Shown here one piece after another: positions 10,629-20,181 of a stretch of 64,000 bases of DNA. The translations under genes were made by a program, and so were the position numbers. The notes beneath the pieces are model-generated. The model worked only from the letters and a program-made list of their open reading frames with translations, made no database searches and was not told where the DNA came from. Source of the DNA: Aradus depressus (Eukaryota > Arthropoda > Insecta > Hemiptera > Aradidae); the NCBI GenBank assembly GCA_963662175.1, contig OY759227.1, positions 9,084,501-9,148,500 on the forward strand, in the 5' to 3' direction. Positions within the stretch are counted from its first letter, which is position 1, and every line of letters begins with the position of its first letter.

Positions 10629-11383
10629 GCCCAGCAGACCGGACTCCTTCGGCCTCTATCCGCCCGCTTCGCCTCCTTTCCAATCACCAGCTCCTCCACT
10701 GCCCTCGTAAAGGCCGTTATCTTTTCATCTTGCTCTCGCAGCATCGTGTAAAACACGGAGGTTCCCGGGATAGGGTCAGTAGCCGATACAACCTGGCTAT
10801 CACCCATATCCTGAACCTCGGCGGTAAACGACATTGAGCCATGACGTAGAGCTATCACTTCCATTTTCAAAGCCCTGGTTAGTGCGGACTCTAGGGTGTC
10901 AGGGGACGTTAGCGCAGCCTGAAATCGTACGTTTTTGTCCCGGAGACCCTCCAGGAAGTGGTCCTTCAAGGTTTCCTGTCGCACCGCCTCCCCGACCCTC
11001 TCCGGGTAGGCCTCGTTGTAGAGAGTCTCCAGGGCGGTGGCGAACTGTGTCAGAGACTCGCCCCTCGCTTGCCGCCGCCCTTTGAATTCATCTTTCTTGA
11101 GCTCCCGCCGCTCAGGAGGGTCTAATTTAACCCCGATGGTCCTGCATATGAGGGCAAAATCACCTTGGTCTGACCGAGACATGTTCTTGTAGATGCTAAG
11201 GCTCTCCCCCGTCAGGCACAAAGATAAAAACTGCACTTTTTCATTGTCATTCCATTTATTTATTCGACTTACCTTGTCGAAATATTCCACGTAGTCAGTC
11301 CACGTTCCCGCAGTGAACTCTTTCGGGAAAATGAGGGGTCTCCTGTCGACTGCCTCATCGGCGCCGCTCCTCTTCCCCGGCAC
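10568..11383 (-). CDS. Gag of gypsy element 2, intact ORF
   Basis: A 271-codon ORF begins MPGKRSGADEAVDRRPL about 30 bases after the primer site. It carries a retrotransposon capsid-type domain (residues ~20-170: FPKEFTAGTWTDYVEYF, LCLTGESLSIYKNM, FATALETLYNEAYP, FLEGLRDKNVRFQAAL). One CCHC knuckle follows near the C-terminus (CWACGRSGHIRAHC, residues ~252-265), which packages RNA in this family. It overlaps the next ORF (10628) by about 60 bases in a different frame, consistent with Gag-Pol frameshifting. Unlike its gypsy 1 counterpart it is unbroken, so this copy is younger. Confidence 0.88.
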   Translation of the reverse strand: MPGKRSGADEAVDRRPLIFPKEFTAGTWTDYVEYFDKVSRINKWNDNEKVQFLSLCLTGESLSIYKNMSRSDQGDFALICRTIGVKLDPPERRELKKDEFKGRRQARGESLTQFATALETLYNEAYPERVGEAVRQETLKDHFLEGLRDKNVRFQAALTSPDTLESALTRALKMEVIALRHGSMSFTAEVQDMGDSQVVSATDPIPGTSVFYTMLREQDEKITAFTRAVEELVIGKEAKRADRGRRSPVCWACGRSGHIRAHCSVKPPKGN

Positions 11384-11410
11384 GTGTTGTCGCTCTTTCG
11401 GTATTGTTAT

Positions 11411-11427
11411 CCCACCGCTGCCACCAA
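11411..11427 (-). other. Primer binding site of gypsy element 2
   Basis: On the minus strand, TTGGTGGCAGCGGTGGG follows immediately after an LTR end reading GAACAACGCTACA (11428). TTGGTGGCAGC is shared with gypsy element 1. This fixes the 5' end of the internal region and shows that LTR sequence extends from 11428 toward higher coordinates. Confidence 0.7.
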
Positions 11428-11998
11428 TGTAGCGTTGTTCACCGAATCATTGACAATCACAACTCAAAACGCTCTTTTTCAGATCACCTTTTTTAGATCA
11501 CACAACAATATATATAAATAACTAGACATCGGAGGAATATGGGAATTTCAATATTGTATTTGTTATAAAAATCCCTTTAATTTAACATCTCACACGACAT
11601 AGTTCTGATGAATTAAAAACGAACAATATATAGAAAATAGCTCAGAAAATGAACTTTACAGAGACGGATGTGCATCCGGCTACAGACTTCTATAAGGAGA
11701 ATATTGTTTATATTATTTTTAAGTTACAAACACATTTACTTCTGACTTGTATATTTCTTAAAGTATTGAAGCGTTTGAAAAAGCAATGTGATATTTGAGT
11801 CCTAGGAATTTTTATCTTTCGTTGAAGACCCCACTCGACATATATCATGACAAAAAATATTTTTAATTAACATCCGGTATTAACATCAAATGAATATAAA
11901 TTAAAAAAGTACTTACGTAATGGAAAGGGTGGCTAATAGACACGATGTTCTGGCTGCTAATGGGCAAGGCTGGCTGCTAATTGTTTCTAAAAAAATAA
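11428..11998 (-). repeat. LTR end (U5 side) of gypsy element 2 and AT-rich continuation
   Basis: On the minus strand this ends TTGTGATTGTCAATGATTCGGTGAACAACGCTACA-like sequence shared with both outer ends of the composite. Only the last ~35 bases are shared; further out the sequence differs, so the LTR length is unknown. No ORF is seen. It passes into the foldback arm at 11999. Confidence 0.5.
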
Positions 11999-12364
11999 AA
12001 ATAAAAAATTCAGTAAAACTGAAAAGCACGGCCAAGTACGAAAAAAATATCTACCGAAGTAATTAATAAACATAAGTTTGATTCATTAAATGTTGTGATA
12101 TATAAAAAAATTCTGGTCAAGTACGATCTTCCATGTATATATACTTCAAAAATTTATTCCTTTTATTTTATTATTGTACGTTGTTTGTTTGTACGTAGAA
12201 TATATTGTAATTAAACTCTTTAACTGACCGTTTAATTAAAAGAAGTTCAGGTTGTTGAACCTGTTCCACCTTTATATCGATTATTTAAACATACGAATAC
12301 GCAAAATGTGCGCGCATATTTCTGAGCGAGCGGAGCTCATTTCAGGTACTTGGCGACCTGCCGC
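11999..12364 (+). repeat. Left arm of a 366-bp inverted repeat
   Basis: This arm (from AAATAAAAAATTCAGTAAAA to TTGGCGACCTGCCGC) is repeated in inverse at 13274-13639, with essentially the same length and no indels that I could see. It contains no ORF. The two arms enclose a 909-bp AT-rich spacer with no recognisable gene. The structure is that of a foldback or long-TIR DNA element lacking a transposase. Confidence 0.9.
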
Positions 12365-13273
12365 TGAAGAAACCTTTTCAATATTGGCATTTGTTACAAC
12401 GAAATTCAATCTAAATGAATAGAAACATTTTGTTGTTGGATATAGATGAATACTGAATGCAATAACATGAATATAAAATTAAAAAAGTTTTGAAACATGT
12501 AACATTGTTTGTTATATTCATCCATCTATTTTCATTTTTGATTATTCTTTTATCATTCAGGAAATTTATGCGACACAATTTAAATGACTTACTGATCCGC
12601 TGTCAATGACTGACTAAGGGTCAAGGCATAGAAATTGTAATACTTGTAGATGTCTATTTTAAATCTTTCTAACAGAATTCAAAAAACTTACATTGTATTG
12701 CAAGTCTTAAAAAATACGTACAAAACTGACAGAAAATTCGATACAAAACTGAAAAAGAAAAGACATAAAAGACAAAACTCATAGGTTTCTTTTCTAAGCT
12801 GAAAAACTAATATACAATGAGGAAACCTACAGATCCAATCCTTATTTTTTATGCATTTTGTTGTTTTTTTATGTTTTCGTTATCTTTTCAAAATTTTCTT
12901 CGGTTTTGAGCATTTTGTTATTTAATTGTTGTTATTGATTTAAAGCACTGAATTGTTTTTAACAAATTATTTCTTTTAAATCGCAAATTTGAATCGTTCA
13001 TATATCATTCGATTTAGATCACTGCAGCCATATTTTTTCCTATAAAAATAAATTAATTATATCTTTTGCTATGAAAAAATATTAATATAAACAAAATATC
13101 GAATATTTATGGTAAAACGGTTCCTGTCTGTATTACCCGACTGCCTATAATAATTGTTTCTCCCCTGAGCATTTAGTTTGTTTCTAGAAAAATTCCATGA
13201 TTACATGTGTTTTCAAATTTGCATTGATTGATACCATATTCCAGGTAGATAGCATTGTGTAAACTTAATCTTC
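12365..13273. other. 909-bp spacer between inverted arms
   Basis: AT-rich and without a convincing ORF. It includes a ~70-bp segment at about 12715-12785 (GTACAAAACTGACAG...AAAACTCATAGG) that recurs at about 14835-14904, immediately before the tRNA-like array. Confidence 0.6.
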
Positions 13274-13639
13274 GCGGCAGGTCGCCAAGTACCTGAAATG
13301 AGCTCCGCTCGCTCAGAAATATGCGCGCACATTTTGCGTATTCGTATGTTTAAATAATCGATATAAAGGTGGAACAGGTTCAACAACCTGAACTTCTTTT
13401 AATTAAACGGTCAGTTAAAGAGTTTAATTACAATATATTCTACGTACAAACAAACAACGTACAATAATAAAATAAAAGGAATAAATTTTTGAAGTATATA
13501 TACATGGAAGATCGTACTTGACCAGAATTTTTTTATATATCACAACATTTAATGAATCAAACTTATGTTTATTAATTACTTCGGTAGATATTTTTTTCGT
13601 ACTTGGCCGTGCTTTTCAGTTTTACTGAATTTTTTATTT
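13274..13639 (-). repeat. Right arm of the 366-bp inverted repeat
   Basis: It is the reverse complement of 11999-12364. It is followed at about 13640-13708 by a partial direct copy of its own outer ~70 bases (TATATCACAACATTTAATGA to TTTTTTTCGTACT), a tandem duplication of the arm end with a few changes. Confidence 0.9.
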
Positions 13640-13738
13640 ATATATCACAACATTTAATGAATCAATCTTATGTTTATTAATTACTTCGGTAGGTATTTTT
13701 TTCGTACTCATTTATTCAACCGAATTTGTAAAACACGG

Positions 13739-14150
13739 TCAAACTGTCAAAGTCTCAAACTGTCAAAGTGTCAAACTGTCAAAGTGTCAAACTGTCGAAC
13801 TGTCAAAGTGTCAAACTGTCAAAGTGTCAAACTGTCAAAGTCTCAAACTGTCAAAGTGTCAAACTGTCAAACTGTCGAAGTGTCAAACTGTCACTGCCAA
13901 ACTGTCACTTTTCAAACTCACTGTCAAACTGTCACTGTCGAACTGTCATTGTCATACTGTCACTTTCAATCTGTCATTGCTACGGTAGCCCTGTTTTCGA
14001 AAATCACTCTCACTGTCAATTTTACGCGGTTTTCACTTTGTTTATTCACTTACACTGTTTTTGTCCCGCTGTCACTGCCAAATTGTCACTGACACGCTGT
14101 CACTGTCACATTATCACTCTTTACACTGTCACTATTACACTGTATTAACT
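13739..14150. repeat. AACTGTCA minisatellite
   Basis: The core 13739-13905 is a tight tandem of TCAAACTGTCAAAGTG-like units of 8-17 bases. It degrades into looser CACTGTCA/AACTGTCA units to about 14150. The overlapping ORFs here are by-products of the repeat (runs of K-L-S-N-C-Q). Confidence 0.9.
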
Positions 14151-14255
14151 ATCACTGCATAACAACGTTCCACATAATTAAAATGAAATATTTTGAAACT
14201 TTGATGACGTCATCCGGACGTCCGGACACTGAAAAAGGAAGAAGAAAAAGTTACT
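14125..14255. repeat. Direct repeat R1, left copy, with palindromic TGACGTCA
   Basis: The segment from CACTGTCACTATTACACTG through GATGACGTCATCCGGACG to the A/G-rich end recurs at about 16767-16892 on the other side of the tRNA-like array, with a 3-bp insertion there. It includes a perfect CRE-like TGACGTCA (14209-14216) and a CCGGACGTCCGG palindrome. These sites are descriptive only; no promoter function is shown. Confidence 0.85.
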
Positions 14256-14830
14256 TTTGTTGATGCAAAAAGTGGCATTTAGTGTCACGAGAAAAGTTAC
14301 AACACAGCAGTGTCTTTTTCTTTCTTTTTTTCCTGACTTGGCCAGAGACACTGCCGTGTCTCCTGATTTTTTGCTGACTTTTTGACCCCTTGTAACTTGG
14401 TCAAATATGAACTTTTTTGTCTACTTTTTTTTTTCATTTTGTTCAGCTCGGAGTTCTCGACACAACTATGTAGAGAAAAATGTTATTTTGTTATTGCATA
14501 ACATACTTTTGTTGATGCAAAAAGTGGCATTTAGTGTCACGAGAAAAGTTACACAGCAGTGTCTTTTTCTTTCTTTTTTTTCGGACTTGGCCAGAGACAC
14601 TGCCGTGTCTCCTGATTTTTTGCTGACTTTGACCCCTTGTAACTTGGTCAAATATGAACTTTTTTGTCTACTTTTTTTTTTCATTTTGTTCAGCTCGGAG
14701 TTCTCGACACAACTATGTAGAGAAAAATGTTATTTTGTTATTGCATAACATACTTTTGTTGATGCAAAAAGTGGCATTTAGTGTCACGAGAAAAGTTACA
14801 CAGCAGTGTATTGCAGCAGTGGCATTTAGT
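14256..14830. repeat. Tandem ~250-bp repeat R2 (two and a third units)
   Basis: Units start with TGATGCAAAAAGTGGCATTT at 14261, 14513 and 14760, giving periods of 252 and 247 bases. Each contains a T-rich block, GGCCAGAGACACTGCCGTGT and a CTCGGAGTTCTCGACACAAC segment. Further copies are at 16534-16636 (partial, inside the tRNA-like array) and 16893-17145. The repeated MNFFVYFFFSF ORFs are by-products of this repeat. Confidence 0.88.
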
Positions 14831-14904
14831 GATACGTACAAAACTGACAGAAAATTCGATACAAAACTGAAAAAGAAAAGACATAAAAGACAAAACTCAT
14901 AGGC

Positions 14905-16763
14905 TATTCGTAAAGTAAGTTGACATTACTGGTGGGGATTCGAACCCCCAACCCTCTGGTCCGTAACGTGAGCATTTTGTAAAGTAAGTTGGTATTATTG
15001 GGAGGGATTCGAACCCGCAACCCTCGGGTTTGTAAAGAGAGCTATTTGTAAACTAAGTTGACATTACTGATCGGGACTCGAACCCGCAACCCTCCGGGTG
15101 GTAACGTGAACTATTTATACAGGAAGTCATTATTACTGGTAGGGATTCGAAACCGCATCCCTCGGGTTGGTAAAGTAGGATATTTGTAAAATAAGTTGGT
15201 ATTACTAGTGGGGATTCGAACCCGCAACCCTCGGGTTCGTAACGTGAGCTATTTGTAAAATAAGTTGATATTACTGATCGCGACTCGAACCCGCAACTTT
15301 CGGGTTGGTAACGCAAGCTATTTGTAAAATAAGTTGATATTACTGATCGGGACTCGAACCTGCAACCCTCGGGGTGGTAACGTGGGCTATTCGTAAAATA
15401 AGTTGATATTACTGATCGGGACTCGAACCTGCAACCCTCGGGGTGGTAACGTGGGCTATTCGTAAAATAAGTTGATATTACTGGTGGGGATTCAAACCCG
15501 CAACCTTTGGGTTCGTAACGTGAGCATTTTGTAAAGTAAGTTGGTATTATTGGTAGGGATTCAAACCCACAATCCTCGGGTTGGTAAAGAGAGCTATTTG
15601 TAAAATAAGTTGACATTACTGATCGGGACTCGGACCCGCAACCCTCGGGGTGGTAACGTGAACTATTTATATAGGAAGTCGTTATTACTGATAGGGATTC
15701 GAAACCGCAACCCTCGGGTAGGTATCGTGGGCTATTCGTAAAATAAGTTGATATTACTGGTGGGGATTCAAACCCGCAACCCTCGGGTTGGTAACGTGGG
15801 CTATTTATAAAGTAAGTTGATATTAGTGGTGGGGATTCGAACCGCAACCTTCGTGTTCGTGACGTGAGCTACTTGTAAAGTAAGTTGATATTACTGGTGG
15901 GGATTAAAACCCCCAACCCTCGAATTCGTAACGTAAGCTATTTGTAAAATAAGTTTATATTACTGATCGGGACTCGAACCCGCAACTTCCGGGATGGTAA
16001 CTTGAGCTTTTTGTAAAATAGGTTGATATTACTGGTCGGGAGTCGAACCCGCAACCCTCGGGGTGGTAACTTGAGCTTTTTGTAAAATAGGTTGATATTA
16101 CTCGTCGGGATTCGAACCCGGAACCCTCGGGTTGGAAACGGGAGCTATTTATATAATAAGTTGATATTACTGGTGGGGATTCGAACCCGGAGCCCTCGGG
16201 TTGGATACGGGAGCTATTTATATAGTAAGTAACGTGAGCTATTTGTAAAATAAGTTGATATTACTGATCGGTACTCGAACCTGCAACCCTCGGGTTGGTA
16301 ACGCGAGCTATTAGTGAAATAAGTTGATGTTGCTGGTGGGGATCAGAACCCAACAATTTCGGGTTGGTAACGTGAGCTATTTGTAAAATAAGTTGATATT
16401 ACTGATCGGGACTCGAACCCGCAACCCTCGGGTTGGTATTGTGAGCTATTTGTAAAATAAGTTGATATTACTGATCGGGATTCGAACCCGCAACCCTTGG
16501 GTTCGTAACGTGAGCATTTTGTAAAATAAGTTGAGATGCAAAAAGTGGCATTTAGTGTCACGAGAAAAGTTACACAGCAGTGTCTTTTTCTTTCTTTTTT
16601 TTCGGACTTGGCCAGAGACACTGCCGTGTCTCCTGATTGATATTACTCGGGGGGATTCGAACCCGCAACCCTCGGGTTGGTAACGTTGGCTATTAGCAAA
16701 GAATGTTGATATTACTGGTGCGGATTCGAACCCGCAACCCTCAGGTTGGTAACGTGGGAATTT
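14905..16763 (-). repeat. Array of ~25 units resembling the 3' half (T-arm/B-box) of a tRNA
   Basis: The unit is about 68-69 bp. On the minus strand the core of each unit reads close to CCGAGGGTTGCGGGTTCGAATCCC preceded by TAGCTCACGTTACCAA. GGTTCGAATCC is the consensus internal Pol III B-box and the TTCGAAT loop with a G/C-rich stem looks like a tRNA T-arm. TAGCTCA resembles part of a D-arm. No unit forms a whole tRNA, since the acceptor stem and a full anticodon arm are missing. I count about 25 B-box-like cores between 14941 and 16721. Many vary (GACTCGAACCC, GATTCAAACCC), and one R2 fragment interrupts the array at 16534-16636. The spacing lets a 264-codon ORF run open through part of it. 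Confidence 0.8.
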
Positions 16764-16766
16764 GTA

Positions 16767-17145
16767 ACTGTCACTATTACACTGTATTAACTATCACTGC
16801 ATAACAACGTTCCACATAATTAAAATGAAATATTTTGATGAAACTTTGATGACGTCATCCGGACGTCCGGACACTGAAAAAGGAAAAAAAAAAGTTATTT
16901 TTTGCTGACTTTGACCCCTTGTAACTTGGTCAAATATGAACTTTTTTGTCTACTTTTTTTTTTCATTTTGTTCAGCTCGGAGTTCTCGACACAACCATGT
17001 AGAGAAAAATGTTATTTTGTTATTGCATAACATACTTTTGTTGATGCAAAAAGTGGCATTTAGTGTCACGAGAAAAGTTACACAGCAGTGTCTTTTTCTT
17101 TCTTTTTTTTCGGACTTGGCCAGAGACACTGCCGTGTCTCCTGAT
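16767..17145. repeat. Second copies of R1 and R2 flanking the tRNA-like array
   Basis: 16767-16892 repeats R1 and 16893-17145 repeats most of an R2 unit, in the same direction as on the left side of the array. The array is therefore bracketed by direct repeats of about 130 plus 250 bp, which suggests segmental duplication around it. The copy ends at CTCCTGATG, where gypsy LTR sequence begins. Confidence 0.85.
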
Positions 17146-17219
17146 GTTTTTAATTATATCACATTTAAAAATAGATATATTAAAATATAAAATATAAAAT
17201 AACATGTGGCTACGCCACA
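17146..17219 (-). repeat. Start of a gypsy 3' LTR, truncated
   Basis: On the minus strand the polypurine tract AAGGAGGGAAG (17230-17220) is followed directly by TGTGGCGTAGCCACATG, the expected layout of a gypsy 3' LTR start. After about 74 bases it is replaced by R2 repeat sequence, so only the U3 tip remains. Confidence 0.6.
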
Positions 17220-18006
17220 CTTCCCTCCTTACAATGCGGTCGTTCGTCCCGGTCAGCGGTGTACTTTTTTAGCCGAATGAAGTGGACCACGAGTCGCCTC
17301 CTGGGGTTCCTCTCAGCTTGGATGCGGAACGTGACGTCCGATAACTTCTTAAGTATCCGGTAGGGTTCCTCCCAGGGCCGGTGGAATTGGGCGCTCCTGC
17401 GTCGCCGCACCATCGGACACCACAGCCAGACTGACTCCCCGACCTCCAACTCTTCCCCCTTGCAGCGCCTGTCGTAGAGGTCCTTTTGTCTCCGCTGACC
17501 TTTGATTTGGGCTTCCCGCATGCATTCATACGCTTCCTCCAGTTGCAGGCACCGGCTCCTGACGAACTCATGCAATTCGCCTTGTTCTTCAACGCGCCCA
17601 TACATTATGTCTACAGGGAGCCGAACCTCCCTACCAAATAGGGCGTAGTATGGTGTCATGTGGGTTGTTTCATGCTGGCTGGACCTGTAGGCCAACATGA
17701 GCAAGGGGAGCTGGACGTCCCAGTCATCCTGATGTTGGTTAACATAATGGCTCAGCATTTGACATAATGTCCGATTGAACCGCTTCACCAGGCCATCCGA
17801 CTGAGGGTGGTATGGGGTGGTCCTCGTCTTTTTAATGTGGAGCCTCTTTGTCAAGTCCTGAAACAGCTGAGCCTCGAATTGTCGCCCCTTGTCAGTGTGA
17901 ATTTCGTACGGCACACCTAGCGCGCAACGAAATCTGCTACGAATGCTTCGGCTACGGTCTCAGCCTCGATATTATGAAGGGGGTATGCCTCCAGCCACTT
18001 GGTGAA
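17210..18006 (-). pseudogene. Integrase C-terminal half of gypsy element 2, catalytic Glu replaced by Lys
   Basis: The minus strand reads FTKWLEAYPLHNIEAETVAEAF near 18006-17950, then after a break the ORF 17914-17210 (234 codons). It shows VPYEIHTDKGRQFEAQ (second catalytic Asp) and SDGLVKRFNRTL, then a complete C-terminal domain (LPLLMLAYRSSQHETTHMTPY, FGREVRLPVDI, SVWLWCPMVRRRRSAQF, FIRLKKY). In gypsy integrases the third catalytic residue sits in GLVERFN; here the codon at 17785-17783 is AAG, giving Lys. With no complete N-terminus and no catalytic Glu it cannot integrate DNA. The first half of pol is on the far side of the composite at 9067-10628. Confidence 0.85.
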
Positions 18007-18080
18007 ACCCCAAAAGTGTACAAATAAAAATATATAAGAGGAAATTTGTGATTGTCAATGATTCGGTGAACAACGCTACA

Positions 18081-19554
18081 ATATCTTTAGATGAAATTAA
18101 GAAGTTTCAATATTTGAAATCGACTTTATCTGGTGAAGCTATGGCCGTAATATCAGGTGTTGAATTAAATTCCGAAAATTATGCCATTGCTTATAACGCA
18201 TTACAAACTAGATTCCAAAATAAGCGGCGTCATTACTTATTTAAATAATATTTTGACCTTTAAAGGTCATCACCCTCATCATTAAGTAATTTAAAATATT
18301 TCTTAAATGTTCATCAAACCTCACCTAACGCCGTTAAGGCTTTAAATATCGTTGATTTAGCGAACTTTCTGTTGTTTTCAATATTTAAAAAAAATTTAGA
18401 TCCCTAAACAAGAAGAGGTTTTGAAAATAAATGAGCTTCCGAAGAAATTCCAACTTATAGTCAGTTAATGAATTTTGTTACACAACAAATTCGTACCGGT
18501 GAAGTGTCTGATGTTGTCACCAAATCTCCCTCCTCTCCTAGGACTAGTTCATATCCTAAATCGCGTGTAATGTTAGTTAACGCTCGTTGTGAAAATTCTA
18601 TGAAACCTTATTCTGCCGTTCAAAATAAAACGATTTCGTGTCCTAAATGTAGAGATAATCATTTATTATGTCATTGTCCTAACTTTTTAGAAACATCTAT
18701 TACAGATAAGTACCAATTTTTAAGAGAAACAAATAGATGCTTCAACTGCTTTGGCAGGCATTCGAGAAGTAGCTGCCCGTCGAAATTCACCTGCGGATCT
18801 TGTCACAGTAATCTATACAACACCATCTTGCATCCTGATAATTCTAAGACGAAGTCTGCCAATTACGATCATTCTAAATGAGCTTCCTCTTTTTCAGTTG
18901 GTTCTTCTGCACATCGTAATGAGAATTCTCGTTATAATCCTCATCTATTTGAGTTCTTAGGCACAGCTTTTAACTCCAACCAGGCTGTTTCATGTACGGT
19001 TTACAACTCTGCCTCCACTAAGCCTCACGCTTTACTAAGTACCCTGATTATTCTCATTGTGGCCGAGATGGTAACTATCACAGCGTCCGCGCTATCCTTG
19101 ACCCAGGCTCACAGATTTCTATCATCCCTGAGTCCTGCGCCCGTTATTTAGATTTGAAAACTGAACTATCTTCGACTGCCATTACCGGTATCGGGGAAAC
19201 CAGCACTGAATCCCATAGTGTTGTTAATTGTCGTCTCAAATCTCGTATCTCAACTTCTTTATTTTTTGTCCAGGCCATGGTGTTGCCCTCAATAACTAAT
19301 GTTGTGCCCTCCGCTTCATTATCTGATGACATTTTTCAGAAATTTCGTCATCTTTAACTCGCTGATGATTGGTTCCATGTTTCTGCTAGCATAGATTTTC
19401 TCATTGGTGCAGATTTGTTCCCTCAGATTTTGTCGCCTGATCCTATTAGACCTATTTTAGGGAGTCTATTCGGTGATAATAGGTCCTGTGGAGAAGTATA
19501 CACTCCTATTTCTTTATTCGTTACCTCCACGAATATTTTCACTACAATTTTCAA
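18081..19554 (+). pseudogene. BEL/Pao element 1 Gag remainder and protease
   Basis: Resuming after the insertion: ISLDEIKKFQYLKSTLSGEAMAVISGVEL and NALQTRFQNKR (Gag, to 18245), then frameshifts. Cysteine/histidine-rich knuckles follow at 18630-18810 (CPKCRDNHLLCHC, RCFNCFGRHSRSSC, CGSCHSN). The aspartic protease is near 19090 (AILDPGSQISIIPESCARYL), where the usual DSG or DTG is DPG. IDFLIGADLFPQIL near 19400 is the conserved BEL block that precedes RT. Multiple frame breaks and a premature end at about 19550 leave no reverse transcriptase. The DPG change would itself disrupt the protease loop. Confidence 0.8.
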
Positions 19555-19602
19555 TTTTTCCATCAGAAATAGGAATTGGAATCTGTGGTAACAAAATGTG
19601 AT
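19550..19602 (-). repeat. Short inverted copy of BEL1 Gag sequence
   Basis: About 52 bases (CAATTTTTCCATCAGAAATA onward) are the reverse complement of the Gag block at about 8905-8957 of the same element. The piece sits exactly where the protease/pol coding ends. It marks the deletion junction of BEL1 and is inverted relative to its source. Confidence 0.8.
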
Positions 19603-19752
19603 AACAAAGTTCCTGTTCCCATTGTATCCCATTAAAATGAATCCTATGTTTCTTTGTATATATAGTCTAGTTTGTTCCATTGCTTCTCTTTAGCGTATCT
19701 TTTGTTTCCCTAGTACAGTTTAATATTATTTTCTTGTGAAAATCGCTCCGAC

Positions 19753-20150
19753 TTTGGTGGGCGGTTATGTAGCGGCCTCTTTTATTTCTATTATTTTGTA
19801 GCGACCCCTGTTGGGTTTTGGTCAAACCAATTACGTTAGTTTGGACACCTGACCGCTAGAGAGAGAGTGCTTATCTCTCTAGCTAGACCATCATTTCGCC
19901 TCCCACTATCATCCTTGTTTCACTCGCTTCCAAGCAAGACGGTTCTCCCTCTTGTTCTTCCAGCCTCTTAGCTTTCGGTGTACCAGCATCCAGATATTTT
20001 TTGTCTCCTGCTGCCCCAGCAGTCTCACCGCATATAAGTCCTTTCAGATCAGGTAAGTACATTCTTCGACTGTTTGGGGAACCATTGGCCAATGATTTTT
20101 CCTTTCAGCCGGGGAACTCGTTATATGCCATGAGATGGGCCACCGTTTTG

Positions 20151-20181
<31 letters not shown>

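Larger units (their letters stand above)
9012..18080. mobile_element. Composite gypsy-derived insertion with 78-bp inverted ends and ATAT target duplication
   Basis: The unit starts TGTAGCGTAGTTCACC and ends with the inverse, GGTGAACAACGCTACA. The outer 78 bases (9012-9089 and 18003-18080) are inverted copies with 2 mismatches. ATAT flanks both sides (9008-9011, 18081-18084). The flanking BEL Gag blocks become adjacent when it is removed, so it inserted as one unit. Inside, gypsy pieces lie on the minus strand: gag-protease-RT (11383-9067) on the left, and integrase then a polypurine tract and LTR start (18006-17146) on the right. Foldback, minisatellite and tRNA-like array sequence lies between. 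The order is that of a gypsy element opened within pol and joined through its LTR, which is unusual. Confidence 0.7.

Noticed and set aside
9841..10710. Plus-strand ORFs opposite gypsy 2 protease and gag
   Set aside because: They are shadows of the minus-strand gag-pol genes, which have clear motifs.
13670..14148. Two overlapping ORFs rich in Cys-Gln-Thr-Val and Lys-Leu-Ser
   Set aside because: They translate the AACTGTCA minisatellite in different frames.
14407..14902. Repeated MNFFVYFFFSFCSARSSRHNY ORFs (also 16936-17190)
   Set aside because: They lie in the ~250-bp R2 tandem repeat and its T-rich tract; no domain is present and they differ in length by repeat breakpoints.
15053..15847. 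A 264-codon minus-strand ORF with a 23-residue repeat (RYQPEGCGFES...VISTYF)
   Set aside because: It is open only because the tRNA-like repeat has a period near 69 bp; it has no start context, and the units outside this stretch break the frame. I treat it as a by-product of the array.
14905..16763. CRISPR array
   Set aside because: Units are whole diverged tandem repeats, not identical repeats with unique spacers, and the sequence is clearly eukaryotic.
14905..16763. Genuine tRNA gene cluster
   Set aside because: No unit has an acceptor stem or complete anticodon arm, and the T-stem often pairs only partly.
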